Notes: generated by a model not told the origin, from the sequence alone. A DNA stretch of 64,000 nucleotides from Fibrobacter sp. UWP2 (GCF_900141705.1 NZ_FQYM01000002.1:1-64000); one strand, 5' to 3'. Shown: positions 9,773-19,156, counted from the stretch's first letter. Numbers and translations are program-made.

Positions 9773-12700
9773 TGGCAAACTTTTTGAGGTTGGTAGGATG
9801 TATTTTGACTGCTGCTCCGCTGGTTTTTGCGGAAGCAGCAGCTTCTGTTTCTACGGATTCTACTAATGTGGCTCAGCCAGAGGCGGTTCCCGCGCAGCCT
9901 GCAGAACAGCCTGCGGCTCAAGCTGTGGAGCAACCACCCGCACAGCCTGAGGCCGAGGCGTCCACGCCCGAGGAACCCCAGTTGGCCAACAATCTCGTCG
10001 CCAGGACAATGTTGGCGGGCGAGGTCTCTGGATTTTTGAAGGCGGAAAACTCCCCGTACCTGATTACCGAAACGATTGTAGTGCCCGAGGGCAAGGCGCT
10101 TGTGGTCGAGGCGGGCGTGGTGATGGAGTTCAACTCCGGTACGGGATTGGATGTTCAGGGCGGTTCCTTGGCGATTGTGGGCGAGCTTCAAAAGCCCGTT
10201 TCGATGCAGGCGGCTCCGGGTTTTGCCTCCTGGAACGGCATCTCGATTACAGGTCCGCATAGCGCCTCGTTGCAAAATGTGGACATTAGCAATGCCGAGA
10301 TTGGCGTGGCTGTAGAAAACGGCATGCTCGAGATGAAGAACGTGAGCGTGGAGTATTCGAAGTCTGTTGGCCTTTATGCCCGCGGCGCCTCGGTGGACTT
10401 GCAGTGGAGCGCCTTCCGCTTTAACAGCGGCGTGGCGGTATGGGCCGCGGCAGATGCCTACGTGACCATGGAGGCGACCCGCCTGTTCAACAACCGCGTG
10501 GGTGTGTTGGCAGGGGAGAACTCCCAAGTTTCAATGCAGACTTCCAAGATAGCCCATAACGACTTTGGCTTTGTGGACATGGAAAACAATAAGGTTCGCC
10601 AGCTCCGCTCCCAGATTGAGCAGAACAAGGTGGGCTTGCTGGTGAACGACATGCCCTCCGATGACTTGAAGAAGGTGACCCAGCAGAACATGATGAACCT
10701 GGCGCAGGGCGTGGGTGCCGTTGTGGCGACGCTCCGCGAGGAGCCGAGGAACCCTTATGCGGAGATCTTCCGTGCGGGGACTCCCAAAAAGGAAAACTTT
10801 AGCGGCGAAAACGAATGGACCAAGAGCGGCAAGGTCGGTGCCACGGTGGGCTACCATCACGTGATGGCGCACGACAAGAACGTTTTCCAAGTGCCGGGCT
10901 TGTTCTCGGAATTGAACGCGTACCTGCTTTTTGAATCCAGGGACGGACGCTCCCTTGAGTTCTCGGCGAACTTGACTGGCGACGACTGGAACCATTTTGA
11001 CCCGCAGAACGTACTTGCGGTTTACACCGACAAAATGCAGCGCTTGGCGGTGGGTGATGTGTACCTCTCCGCTGGCGAAACCTACCTTTCGGGTTTAAAC
11101 GTGCTGGGGGGCTCTTACGATTTGAACCTCTTCCACAATGCGGCGCGTGACCCCCTGTTTGTGGTCTCCGTGTTTGGTGGCGAATCCCAAGAGCCCAAGC
11201 TGGTAGGCGAGCGGAATCTCGACGTTTACAAGGACTACATTGAAGACGGCGAGGCGGAACCTCAAAAACTGATGGTGGGCGGCAAGCTCCGTTGGAACAT
11301 GCATCGTCGCTTTAACGGGACGCTCGGCTTTATTGGGAGCAAGGATTACCTCGAAGATCCGTTGTTGCGCGATGGCGGTGGCCGTAGCGACATGAACACC
11401 TCTTCGCCAATGCAGTCGTCCAAGACTTTCTTTGCCGATGGGAACTGGCTTGTGTTCCCGGGCGACATCCAGTTGAACGGCCAGGTTGCCTTGGGCGCCG
11501 CCGACACGGCGAATGCCTCGCTCCAGAGGGCGATTAACGAGGTCTTTGTGACCGCGGGCCTGGATGCCTCGAACTTGGCGAAGTTGCGCCGTCTTATGAA
11601 CAACCCGACGCTCGTGGATATCATGACCGAGGCAGAACTCGAGGAGTTCTTTGGAGACAACTCCATGTTGTCCCGCACCGAGATGCAGGCAAAATTGAAA
11701 AAACTTTTGAGCCAGGCGAAGTCCTTGAAGAACGGCTACGAAAAGAAGGGTGACGACCCTGCCGAGTTCAAGAACTGGGACGGGCAGAACTTTGCCTTTA
11801 TGGGTTCCATGCGCTGGGACCTGGGCAACACGATCCTTTCGGGTCATTTGCGCTTTGTGGGGGCAAACTTCTATAGTGCCGGTTCCCCCGACCTGTTGCA
11901 GAACTCCCGCGAGGCGTACGGAAACCTGGACCAGAAGTTCTTTGATTTTTGGAAGCTCAATTTTAATTACAAGATCGATGTCGAAAATGCCGCCCACGGT
12001 GAAGACTACAACATTTGCGGGTTGGCGGAAGGGTCCACGGTGGGCTTGATTCCTGGTGCCGAGAGTAGCTGGCTCGAGGAGCATGAGCAGGACGAGAATC
12101 GAACGCTATACGACCATACGGCGAACTTGAACAACACATTCAAGGTGACAAAGTTCATGGAACTCTCGGTAGGCTACAACATGAACTACCGCACGCGCAG
12201 CACGAACCAGAGGCTCTATGCCGACTACATGGCGGCTTCGGGGGTTTACGGGGACCCTTGGTTCTCGGCCCGCAAGGGCAAGGCGACGGTCGACGTCATT
12301 AACGGCGAAGATACTTTGAAGGTGGACTCGGCGCGTTGGGCCGCCTACTATGCGCTCTCTGACGAGGAATACCTGGCGACGCAATTCGAGGAACGGATTG
12401 TCAAGCATACCGCCAACTTGGAATTCAAGTTCAACCTGCCGAGGAACGTGCTCAAGGTGGGCGGCGTGTGGACCGTCCGCAGGGACCTCTCGCGTTTTGA
12501 ACAGGATGACCTGCTGACGGACTTTGACTTTGAAGACGAGACCTTTGGCATTTTGGGCTATTACTTCCATGGCGGTGACTACTTTGAACAGCGCTACCCG
12601 GTTTCGCTCACGACGGTGGTTGGGGGCTTCCGCAACATGCTCTCGGTGGTGCCGCGGTACAAGGTCTACAACCGCGACAACATGGATGACTTTGAGTGGA

Positions 12701-12978
12701 TCCTTTCTGACAACATGACCATCCCGCTTTCCAAGAACTTTGTGGACTTGTTGCTCGAGGGCTCCTTTAGGCAGGAGTTCATGAACCGCGACGAGGACGG
12801 GCAACGCCTGGAAGAGAGCGAGCTCGACGTGTCGGGTTCTGGAACGCTCCGCTTTACGCATACCGACAACCTGACCTCGGAATGGACCGTGGGTGCCTAT
12901 TGTGCCTACCGCCCCGACTACAAGGTGGACCAGTACAAGGATATTTACGGGATGCTCACGGTAAACTACGCCTTCTAG
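9772..12978 (+). CDS. Beta-helix plus outer-membrane beta-barrel protein
   Basis: A 1068-residue exported protein. The signal peptide is MANFLRLVGCILTAAPLVFA. A Pro/Ala/Gln/Glu-rich linker covers residues about 25-75. A right-handed parallel beta-helix-like segment covers about 85-300 (recurring short strand-turn units such as NVDISNAEIGVAVENG and NNRVGVLAGENS). From about 340 to the end the protein alternates aromatic and polar residues in membrane-strand style and ends in an aromatic residue (VNYAF), as expected for an outer-membrane beta-barrel inserted by BamA. The ATG at 9772 overlaps the FecR-gene stop; a GTG at 9769 is an alternative. It has no recognised TonB plug, so I do not call it a TonB-dependent receptor. 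The role is unknown; the context suggests a surface complex with the FecR protein. Confidence 0.75.
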   Translation: MANFLRLVGCILTAAPLVFAEAAASVSTDSTNVAQPEAVPAQPAEQPAAQAVEQPPAQPEAEASTPEEPQLANNLVARTMLAGEVSGFLKAENSPYLITETIVVPEGKALVVEAGVVMEFNSGTGLDVQGGSLAIVGELQKPVSMQAAPGFASWNGISITGPHSASLQNVDISNAEIGVAVENGMLEMKNVSVEYSKSVGLYARGASVDLQWSAFRFNSGVAVWAAADAYVTMEATRLFNNRVGVLAGENSQVSMQTSKIAHNDFGFVDMENNKVRQLRSQIEQNKVGLLVNDMPSDDLKKVTQQNMMNLAQGVGAVVATLREEPRNPYAEIFRAGTPKKENFSGENEWTKSGKVGATVGYHHVMAHDKNVFQVPGLFSELNAYLLFESRDGRSLEFSANLTGDDWNHFDPQNVLAVYTDKMQRLAVGDVYLSAGETYLSGLNVLGGSYDLNLFHNAARDPLFVVSVFGGESQEPKLVGERNLDVYKDYIEDGEAEPQKLMVGGKLRWNMHRRFNGTLGFIGSKDYLEDPLLRDGGGRSDMNTSSPMQSSKTFFADGNWLVFPGDIQLNGQVALGAADTANASLQRAINEVFVTAGLDASNLAKLRRLMNNPTLVDIMTEAELEEFFGDNSMLSRTEMQAKLKKLLSQAKSLKNGYEKKGDDPAEFKNWDGQNFAFMGSMRWDLGNTILSGHLRFVGANFYSAGSPDLLQNSREAYGNLDQKFFDFWKLNFNYKIDVENAAHGEDYNICGLAEGSTVGLIPGAESSWLEEHEQDENRTLYDHTANLNNTFKVTKFMELSVGYNMNYRTRSTNQRLYADYMAASGVYGDPWFSARKGKATVDVINGEDTLKVDSARWAAYYALSDEEYLATQFEERIVKHTANLEFKFNLPRNVLKVGGVWTVRRDLSRFEQDDLLTDFDFEDETFGILGYYFHGGDYFEQRYPVSLTTVVGGFRNMLSVVPRYKVYNRDNMDDFEWILSDNMTIPLSKNFVDLLLEGSFRQEFMNRDEDGQRLEESELDVSGSGTLRFTHTDNLTSEWTVGAYCAYRPDYKVDQYKDIYGMLTVNYAF

Positions 12979-13045
12979 TGTAGGCTTTGAAAATCGGTTT
13001 TTTAGAGAGAAAACGCAAAATTTTCAAAATTTTTGGCGAAATCCC

Positions 13046-13075
13046 TTGACAAAGCGGTTGTAATATCTATATTTG
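13046..13075 (+). promoter_or_regulatory. Promoter of tRNA-Asn
   Basis: TTGACA (13046-13051), a 16-bp spacer, then TATATTTG (13068-13075). The second box matches the TAnnTTTG -7 element of FCB-group bacteria exactly and lies 18 nt before the tRNA. Confidence 0.75.
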
Positions 13076-13093
13076 ACCCCGTCTAACAGACGA

Positions 13094-13166
13094 TGCTTCA
13101 TAGCTCAGTTGGTAGAGCCCGCGACTGTTAATCGCGTTGTCCTTGGTTCGAGTCCAAGTGAAGCAG
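13094..13166 (+). tRNA. tRNA-Asn (GTT)
   Basis: A full 73-nt cloverleaf: acceptor TGCTTCA/TGAAGCA, D arm GCTC/GAGC with an AGTTGGTA loop, anticodon stem CGCGA/TCGCG with loop CTGTTAA (anticodon GTT), T arm CTTGG/CCAAG with loop TTCGAGT, and discriminator G. CCA is not encoded. Confidence 0.97.
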
Positions 13167-13169
13167 CTT

Positions 13170-13204
13170 AAGAACCCCGTTCGAAAGAGCGGGGTTCTTT
13201 GTTT
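13170..13204 (+). terminator. Terminator after tRNA-Asn
   Basis: The stem AAGAACCCCG (13170-13179) with CGGGGTTCTT (13190-13199) is followed by TTGTTTT. It starts 4 nt after the tRNA. Confidence 0.85.
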
Positions 13205-13207
13205 TGC

Positions 13208-13214
13208 TATATTG
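13208..13214 (+). promoter_or_regulatory. TATATTG -7 box, 5 nt before a start codon
   Basis: TATATTG ends 5 nt before the ATG at 13220. There is no Shine-Dalgarno sequence between, so a leaderless or nearly leaderless transcript is likely. Confidence 0.55.
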
Positions 13215-13219
13215 TGGGC

Positions 13220-13621
13220 ATGATCAAGAAGCTTTTGTTTGCAATTTTCGCCGCGGCCGCCTTTGCGCTGGCTGCGGAACCCCTCGTTATTGAAGGCCGC
13301 CTGGTTGAGATTCCGGGCAAGATGCCGAGCAACGACCTCTACAGCTATGTGTACGTCTTTAAGTACAAGGTGCAGAAGGTGGTCTCGGGCGACTACGAGT
13401 CCAAGGAAATCTTGGTGGGCGTCTACAACCCGCTCATTGCCCGCGGCAAGGTCAAGGACAAGATGGCTGCCAAGAGCAAGGGCAACGTGGGCGAGTTCAA
13501 GGCGAAGGCGAAACAGACGCTTACGCTTGTGCCGCTCGAGGGCAACTGGGACGGAGCTGTCGAGGACGAGTACTTTGATAATGAGAGCCCGCGCTACCTC
13601 GCCATCGAGGTGAACGAGTAA
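13220..13621 (+). CDS. Small exported protein of unknown function
   Basis: A 133-residue protein. A signal peptide (MIKKLLFAIFAAAAFALA, cleavage before AEP) fixes the start at 13220, not at an in-frame codon upstream. The mature part is lysine-rich and beta-like (VIEGRLVEIPGKMPSNDLYS, then YKVQKVVSGDYESKEILVGV), which suggests a compact periplasmic domain. I recognise no family. It lies alone between tRNA-Asn and an MBOAT gene and does not clearly share an operon with either. Confidence 0.75.
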   Translation: MIKKLLFAIFAAAAFALAAEPLVIEGRLVEIPGKMPSNDLYSYVYVFKYKVQKVVSGDYESKEILVGVYNPLIARGKVKDKMAAKSKGNVGEFKAKAKQTLTLVPLEGNWDGAVEDEYFDNESPRYLAIEVNE

Positions 13622-13632
13622 GAACGTGTTGT

Positions 13633-13723
13633 GTCATCCTGAGTGTAGTGGCGCAGTCACGAAATCGAAGGATTTCTCTGAATTAGATTCTTCGACTACG
13701 CCTACGGCTTCGCTCAGAATGAC
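13633..13723. repeat. REP-like intergenic palindromic repeat
   Basis: The termini GTCATCCTGAG (13633-13643) and CTCAGAATGAC (13713-13723) are near-perfect inverted repeats, with further internal complementarity. This resembles the dispersed GTCATCCTGAG elements known in many bacterial genomes. A half copy occurs at 18585-18625. Confidence 0.6.
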
Positions 13724-13736
13724 GCCTTAGTAACCT

Positions 13737-15155
13737 ATGGTTTTCTCTTCCCAGATTTTCCTGTTCTACTTTCTCCCGACGTTTTTGGTCGGGTACTTTG
13801 TGCTTTTGAAGGCGGGCGTCAAGCACTCTGGCCTGAATTTTTTCATCACCGTCTTTAGCTACATCTTTTACGGCTGGCTCGAACCTTGGCTTGTCTTTTT
13901 AATGTTTGGTTCGACGCTCGTGGTGTACATTAGCGGCCGGTTGATTTCGGCCGAGGGCGCAAGCAAGCGCCAGCGCAACTGGGCGTTGGTCATGGCGATT
14001 GTCGTGAATCTTGGGGCGCTGGGATTCTTTAAATACTACATGTTTGGCATGGGCGCATTCAACAGTGTCATTGAGAGGCTCGGGTTTGAACCGTTCTCGG
14101 TGATGACGGTACTTTTGCCGGTGGGCATCTCGTTCTATACGTTCCAGTCGATGAGTTATGCGATTGATGTTTGGCGTGGCACGGCACCCCCGGTCAAGGA
14201 CTTTGCCACCTTCGCCTGCTATGTGGCGTTGTTCCCGCAGCTCGTGGCGGGTCCGATTGTACGTTACAATACCGTGGCGGAGGAACTTGCGACGCGTACG
14301 CACACCGTCGAGAATTTTGTGCGCGGCATCCTGTTCTTTAGCTTTGGCTTTGCCGAAAAGATTTTTTTGGCGAACCAGGTGGGGATCATTGCCGACCGTG
14401 TTTTTGCCGCCGACGCTCCGGGCGTAATCAACTGCTGGTGGGGCTCGCTCGCGTACATGTTCCAGATTTACTTTGACTTCTCGGCGTATAGCAACATGGC
14501 GATTGGGCTTGGGCTCATGCTGGGCTTCCATTTCCCGCGCAACTTCAACGGCCCTTACCGCTCGGTGAGCATTACTGACTTTTGGAAAAAGTGGCATATT
14601 TCGCTGACCAGCTGGTTCCGCGACTACCTCTACATTGCGCTGGGCGGGAACCGCGTGGGCAAAAAGCGCCTTTACTTTAATTTGTTCATGGTGATGTTCT
14701 TGAGCGGCGTGTGGCACGGTGCCAACTGGACGTTTGTTTGCTGGGGCCTGTACCATGCTTTCTTTATGATCGTGGAGCGCGCCAACAACAAGAACGCCTT
14801 TTACTACAAGGCACCGCGTCTGGTGCAAATCTTGATTACGCAGGTGCTGGTGCTATTTGGCTGGGTGCTTTTCCGTGCCGACAGCATTGGCGAGGCTTGG
14901 CGCATGTGGAAGGCCATGCTCGGCCTTATGCCGGTGAGTGCCGCCGATGCCATCCTTACGGCCGAAATCTTCACGCCTACGTGCGTGGTGTTCATGGCTT
15001 TGGCAGCCCTGTTCTCGTTCTGGCGCTTCCGCAGTTTTGACTGGTGCAACGTCGTGAGCGTCAAAAGAGCCCTGGTAGCGCTCGGTTTGTTCGTTTTGGC
15101 GGCCCTGGCGCTCTTTACCCAAAGCTACAATCCCTTCTTGTATTTCCAGTTCTAG
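13737..15155 (+). CDS. MBOAT-family O-acyltransferase, AlgI-like
   Basis: A 472-residue polytopic membrane protein that starts MVFSSQIFLFYFLP, the usual opening of the AlgI/DltB group of membrane-bound O-acyltransferases. Such proteins move acyl groups, usually acetyl, across the inner membrane onto exported polysaccharide or other envelope polymers. The family core is visible: YNPFN-type segments (FHFPRNFNGPYRS), DFWKKWHISLTSWFRDYLYI, and the conserved active-site histidine in LSGVWHGANWTFVCWGLYH at residues about 321-340. No AlgJ/AlgX-type periplasmic partner lies beside it, so the acceptor is unknown. The next gene, scpB, has its own promoter box. Confidence 0.92.
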   Translation: MVFSSQIFLFYFLPTFLVGYFVLLKAGVKHSGLNFFITVFSYIFYGWLEPWLVFLMFGSTLVVYISGRLISAEGASKRQRNWALVMAIVVNLGALGFFKYYMFGMGAFNSVIERLGFEPFSVMTVLLPVGISFYTFQSMSYAIDVWRGTAPPVKDFATFACYVALFPQLVAGPIVRYNTVAEELATRTHTVENFVRGILFFSFGFAEKIFLANQVGIIADRVFAADAPGVINCWWGSLAYMFQIYFDFSAYSNMAIGLGLMLGFHFPRNFNGPYRSVSITDFWKKWHISLTSWFRDYLYIALGGNRVGKKRLYFNLFMVMFLSGVWHGANWTFVCWGLYHAFFMIVERANNKNAFYYKAPRLVQILITQVLVLFGWVLFRADSIGEAWRMWKAMLGLMPVSAADAILTAEIFTPTCVVFMALAALFSFWRFRSFDWCNVVSVKRALVALGLFVLAALALFTQSYNPFLYFQF

Positions 15156-15163
15156 TTTTTTAC

Positions 15164-15170
15164 TACATTG
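15164..15170 (+). promoter_or_regulatory. TACATTG -7 box of scpB
   Basis: TACATTG ends 6 nt before the scpB ATG at 15177, with no Shine-Dalgarno sequence in the gap. Confidence 0.5.
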
Positions 15171-15176
15171 ACTCAC

Positions 15177-15884
15177 ATGAGTGAAGATGTTCAGAATTTG
15201 GATGAAGCCGCCGAAGAATCGGCGGAACTCCCGAAAGTAGAAAGCCGTGAAGATTTGGCCCGCATTATCCAGGCCCTGGTGTTTGCGTCGCCCGATATTG
15301 TGACGCTCAAAAAATTGCGCGAAATTCTAGGCGACTTTTTGGACGCGAGGTCGGTGGCCGACGCCCTCATTACGGCAAACGACTCACTCAACAAGATTCA
15401 GTCCCCCTTTGAGATTGTGGAACAGGCGGGCGGTTACAGGTTCCGTACGCGAGCCAAGTACTACCCGTGGGTGCGCAAGCTGTTCCCCGAGGCGAACGCC
15501 CGCCGCCTGAGCCAGGCCGCCCTCGAGACGCTCGCCGTGATTGCCTACCAGCAGCCCATCACCAAGGCTGCCATTGAACAGGTTCGCGGAGTGTCTTCGG
15601 TCGATGGCCCAATTCGCAACTTGCTCGACAAGGGATTCGTGGCTTTGGGCGCCCGCGCCGATACGGTGGGGAACCCCTACACTTATGTGACGACCCAGGA
15701 GTTCATGAAGTACTTTGGCATCAACCGTATTCCCGAGGACCTGCCGCGCCTGCGCGAGTTCAGCGAACTTTTGGAAGCGGGTGCACTGGTGCCGCAGTAC
15801 GCGAAGCCCGAGAACGCCCCCGAGGAGCCCAAGCCGCCCGAGGAGACTCCGGACCAGATTGAACTTTCGATGGGGGATGCATAA
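15177..15884 (+). CDS. scpB: Segregation and condensation protein B
   Basis: A 235-residue winged-helix protein, the kleisin-associated subunit of the SMC-ScpA-ScpB condensin. Residues about 25-190 cover the two winged-helix domains; the family segments RRLSQAALETLAVIAYQQP and ITKAAIEQVRGVSS are clear. The tail is acidic and proline-rich and probably disordered. ATG 15177 is preferred over TTG 15168 because of the promoter box just upstream. The stop overlaps the mutS start (TAATG), so the pair is co-translated. The partner gene smc lies at 46426; scpA is not in the window. Confidence 0.95.
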   Translation: MSEDVQNLDEAAEESAELPKVESREDLARIIQALVFASPDIVTLKKLREILGDFLDARSVADALITANDSLNKIQSPFEIVEQAGGYRFRTRAKYYPWVRKLFPEANARRLSQAALETLAVIAYQQPITKAAIEQVRGVSSVDGPIRNLLDKGFVALGARADTVGNPYTYVTTQEFMKYFGINRIPEDLPRLREFSELLEAGALVPQYAKPENAPEEPKPPEETPDQIELSMGDA

Positions 15885-18559
15885 TGGCTGCGACCCCGTT
15901 AATGCAGCAGTACTACGAGATCAAAAAGCAAAATCCCGGCTGCATCCTCTTTTTTCGCATGGGCGATTTCTTCGAACTGTTCGAGGACGACGCCGTCATT
16001 GCCTCCAAAATTTTAGGTCTTACTCTCACGAGCCGTAACAACGGCGCCTCGGGGGCGACGCCCTTGTGCGGGTTCCCGCACCATGCTGCCGACCGCTACG
16101 TGCCCAAGATGGTGGCCGCCGGATACCGCATTGCCATTTGCGAGCAAGTCGAGGACCCCAAGCTCGCCAAGGGAATCGTCAAACGCGATATCGTCGAGAT
16201 TATCAGTGCCGGTACCGCGATGGACGAGACGAACCTCAACGCGAAAGAGGCGAACTACCTTTGCGCCTACATCCCGGCGACGGTCGAAACGGCTGCAGGC
16301 TCGAATGCCCGCCAGAACCTGGGACCGGCAGGGGAGTCGGGTTCGTGCTGCGCGGCTTTTGCCTTTGCCGACGTGACCACGGGTTACTTGGCCGCCTGCC
16401 TCAGCAGCGAGCAGTCTTTTGAATGCGAGTTCAGCCGCCGCATGCCCAAGGAGATTGTGGTGCCCGAGGGTTGCAATATTCCCGCGGGTATCATGGACCT
16501 GATCAAGGCGGAGAATGTCTTGGTGACGGAGCTCCCGACGTTCCTCTTTGGCGAGGAACAGGCGAGGGAGGTGCTGTTCAGCCACTTTAAGGTGGAGGCG
16601 CTGGACGGACTCGGCCTGGACGGTCGCACTTCGGAGACCGCGGTGACGGGTGCCCTGCTGCAATACCTGATGGACCAGAAAAAATCCGAGCTGAGCCACT
16701 TTACGTCGCTCGAGATTTTGAACCTGGACGACTACATGACGCTCGACCCGAGCACGCTCCGCAACTTGGAACTGGTGCGTCCGCTCAACGCCGACGATTA
16801 TTCCAGCACGCTTTGCTCGGTTTTGGATTTTACCGTGACTGCGATGGGCGGCAGAACGCTCAAGGACTGGGTGAGCCACCCGCTAATTTCGGTGGAGAAG
16901 ATTCGCAGCCGTGAGGAGGCGGTGGCGGAACTGGTGCAAAATCCGGTCGCCCTGGACGAGCTCAAGGATTCGCTCACGAGCATCCTCGACATGGAACGCC
17001 TGATGGGACGCGTCGGATCGGGGCGTGCCAATGCGCGCGACCTGGCGGGAATGGGACGCTCGCTTAGCCAGGCCTCCAAGGTGGCCGACGTGCTGGAGGG
17101 GCTGCGTGCTCCTGTGTTCGAGGGCCTGCGCGAGACACTTTTGCGTGCAAAGGGCCGCGGCGAGGAACTGCTCCAGAATTTTAACGAAGACTTGCCGCTC
17201 ACCATACGCGAGGGCGGCATGATTCGACCCGGCGCCAATGCCGAGCTCGATGCGATGAATGCAGACATCAAGGAACGCAGGGAATGGATTGCCTCCCTCG
17301 AAGTCCGCGAACGCGAACGCTTGGGGATCCCGAGCCTCAAGGTGGGCTACAACCGCGTGTTCGGTTACTACATCGAGATTACCAAGGCGCAAATGGCGAA
17401 GGCGACGCAGCCGATTCCCGAGGAATACATCCGCAAGCAGACGACTGTGAACGGCGAACGCTACATCACGCCCGAGATGAAGGAATGCGAGTCCATCATC
17501 AGCAACGCCGAAGTAAACATTCATGCGCTGGAATACAAGTTTTTTTGCGAACTGCGCGAACGCGTGAACAGCTGGCGCGCCGAACTCCAGGAGATTGCCG
17601 ACGCCATTGCCCGCGTCGACAGCCTGTACAGTTTTGCCCGCGCCGCACGCAAGTACAACTATGTTTGCCCTGAGGTGTTCGATGGCACGGGGATTGAAAT
17701 TCGCGGAGGGTTCCACCCGGTGATTGTCGCCGTGAACCCTGATTTGGACTTTATCCCGAACGACGTTTCGCTGAGCCCCGACGGCACACGCCTCATGCTC
17801 ATTACGGGGCCGAATATGGCAGGTAAATCGACGTACCTGCGCCAGACCGGGCTCATTGTGCTCATGGCGCAAATCGGATGCTTTGTGCCTGCCGAGAGCG
17901 CTCGCATTGGCGTGGTGGACCGCATATTCACCCGCGTGGGCGCGAGCGACCGCCTGAGCCGCGGTCTCAGTACCTTTATGGTCGAGATGATCGAGACGGC
18001 GAACATCTTGCGCAATGCGACCCCGCACAGCTTGGTGCTGCTCGATGAAATCGGCCGCGGTACCAGCACGTTTGACGGGCTCTCGATTGCATGGTCCATC
18101 GTGGAGACGCTGCACGGCGAGCCCGCCCGCATGGCGCTTACGCTTTTTGCGACGCACTACCACGAATTGACCGGCCTGGTCGACAGCCTGGAACACGCTG
18201 GGAACTTCCAGGTGGCTGTGCAAGAGAAGGGCGACAAGCTCATATTCCTCCACAAGATTCTGGCGGGTGCCTGCGACTCGAGTTACGGTATCCATGTGGC
18301 CGAGATGGCGGGCCTCCCGAATACGGTGGTGCGCCGCGCGAGGAAGATTCTTTTGCGCCTTGAAAAGCAGCAGATTGACCCGAGCGACGAGGCCGCCCAC
18401 AAGAAGATTGTGGCGAAGCCCCAAATGGATTTGTTCGCGCCGCCCGACGAGAATACGCAGCTGCTGAAGGATGAAATTCGCCGGCTCAAGCCCGAGGAGA
18501 TGACCCCCATGCAGGCGCTCCAGTGCCTGATGGACTTGAAGCAAGCCTACGGGAAGTGA
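15884..18559 (+). CDS. mutS: DNA mismatch repair protein MutS
   Basis: An 891-residue mismatch-recognition ATPase. The mismatch-binding Phe-x-Glu motif is in FFRMGDFFELFEDD (residues about 23-36). The connector, lever and clamp domains fill the middle. The Walker A motif GPNMAGKSTYLRQ is near residue 642, and the Walker B/signature segment LVLLDEIGRGTSTFDG near 716, followed by the FATHYHEL helix. Length and domain order are those of bacterial MutS1, not MutS2 (no Smr domain). It binds mispairs and recruits MutL to start repair; no mutL lies in the window. Coupled to scpB by a 1-nt overlap. Confidence 0.98.
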   Translation: MAATPLMQQYYEIKKQNPGCILFFRMGDFFELFEDDAVIASKILGLTLTSRNNGASGATPLCGFPHHAADRYVPKMVAAGYRIAICEQVEDPKLAKGIVKRDIVEIISAGTAMDETNLNAKEANYLCAYIPATVETAAGSNARQNLGPAGESGSCCAAFAFADVTTGYLAACLSSEQSFECEFSRRMPKEIVVPEGCNIPAGIMDLIKAENVLVTELPTFLFGEEQAREVLFSHFKVEALDGLGLDGRTSETAVTGALLQYLMDQKKSELSHFTSLEILNLDDYMTLDPSTLRNLELVRPLNADDYSSTLCSVLDFTVTAMGGRTLKDWVSHPLISVEKIRSREEAVAELVQNPVALDELKDSLTSILDMERLMGRVGSGRANARDLAGMGRSLSQASKVADVLEGLRAPVFEGLRETLLRAKGRGEELLQNFNEDLPLTIREGGMIRPGANAELDAMNADIKERREWIASLEVRERERLGIPSLKVGYNRVFGYYIEITKAQMAKATQPIPEEYIRKQTTVNGERYITPEMKECESIISNAEVNIHALEYKFFCELRERVNSWRAELQEIADAIARVDSLYSFARAARKYNYVCPEVFDGTGIEIRGGFHPVIVAVNPDLDFIPNDVSLSPDGTRLMLITGPNMAGKSTYLRQTGLIVLMAQIGCFVPAESARIGVVDRIFTRVGASDRLSRGLSTFMVEMIETANILRNATPHSLVLLDEIGRGTSTFDGLSIAWSIVETLHGEPARMALTLFATHYHELTGLVDSLEHAGNFQVAVQEKGDKLIFLHKILAGACDSSYGIHVAEMAGLPNTVVRRARKILLRLEKQQIDPSDEAAHKKIVAKPQMDLFAPPDENTQLLKDEIRRLKPEEMTPMQALQCLMDLKQAYGK

Positions 18560-18584
18560 TGTGGCAAATCTATAATATAAGAAC

Positions 18585-18625
18585 GTCATCCTGAGCGAAG
18601 CCCGCGGGGCGGAGTCGAATGATCC
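18585..18625. repeat. Partial REP-like element
   Basis: It starts GTCATCCTGAGCGAAG and ends TCGAATGATCC, matching one arm of the element at 13633-13723. It fills most of the gap between mutS and the next gene. Confidence 0.5.
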
Positions 18626-18636
18626 AGGGACGAAAG

Positions 18637-19140
18637 ATGATTGATTTTACCGCTTTAATGTCTTATGCCTTCGAGAATCGGCTGTACGAGTCCGAGGTCC
18701 ATGGCATTGAGCATTGGCACCAGGTGGAATTCAATGGACTTTTGCTGGTGCCTAAGACCGGCGCCGACGTTGACGTGGTCCGCTTGTTTGCAATATTCCA
18801 CGACAGCCGCCGCTTTGACGACGCCTACGATGCCGAGCATGGTCCGCGCGGAGCCGAGTTTGCAAAACTCTGCCGTGACCAAAAGCTATTTGGACTGGAA
18901 GACGAACGCTTTGACAAGCTCTACAAGGCGTGCCAAATGCACACGAAGGTTCCGCGCACGGGCGACCCCACCATAGACACCTGCTTTGATGCCGACCGCC
19001 TGGACCTGGGCCGTGTGGGCTTCAAGCTGAATCCCGAAAAGATGGCGACAGAATGGGGCGCAAAAATCGCCCGCAAGTCGTTGACCTCGGGCGTTTCTGT
19101 TTTTCACATGCGGGAGTGGATTCGCGAGTTCCACTTTTAA
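18637..19140 (+). CDS. HD-domain-like hydrolase
   Basis: A 167-residue protein. Metal-ligand style residues resemble an HD phosphohydrolase: HGIEHWHQV (residues about 23-31), FAIFHDSRR (about 50-58), a C-terminal DADRLDLGRVG segment and a histidine in ACQMHTK. It is short and has no regulatory domain, so the substrate cannot be named. ATG 18637 follows GGGACGAAAG and is preferred to the ATG at 18619 that lies in the repeat. It converges on ridA with a 16-bp gap. Confidence 0.7.
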   Translation: MIDFTALMSYAFENRLYESEVHGIEHWHQVEFNGLLLVPKTGADVDVVRLFAIFHDSRRFDDAYDAEHGPRGAEFAKLCRDQKLFGLEDERFDKLYKACQMHTKVPRTGDPTIDTCFDADRLDLGRVGFKLNPEKMATEWGAKIARKSLTSGVSVFHMREWIREFHF

Positions 19141-19156
19141 CGGAAGGCGATGAGCG

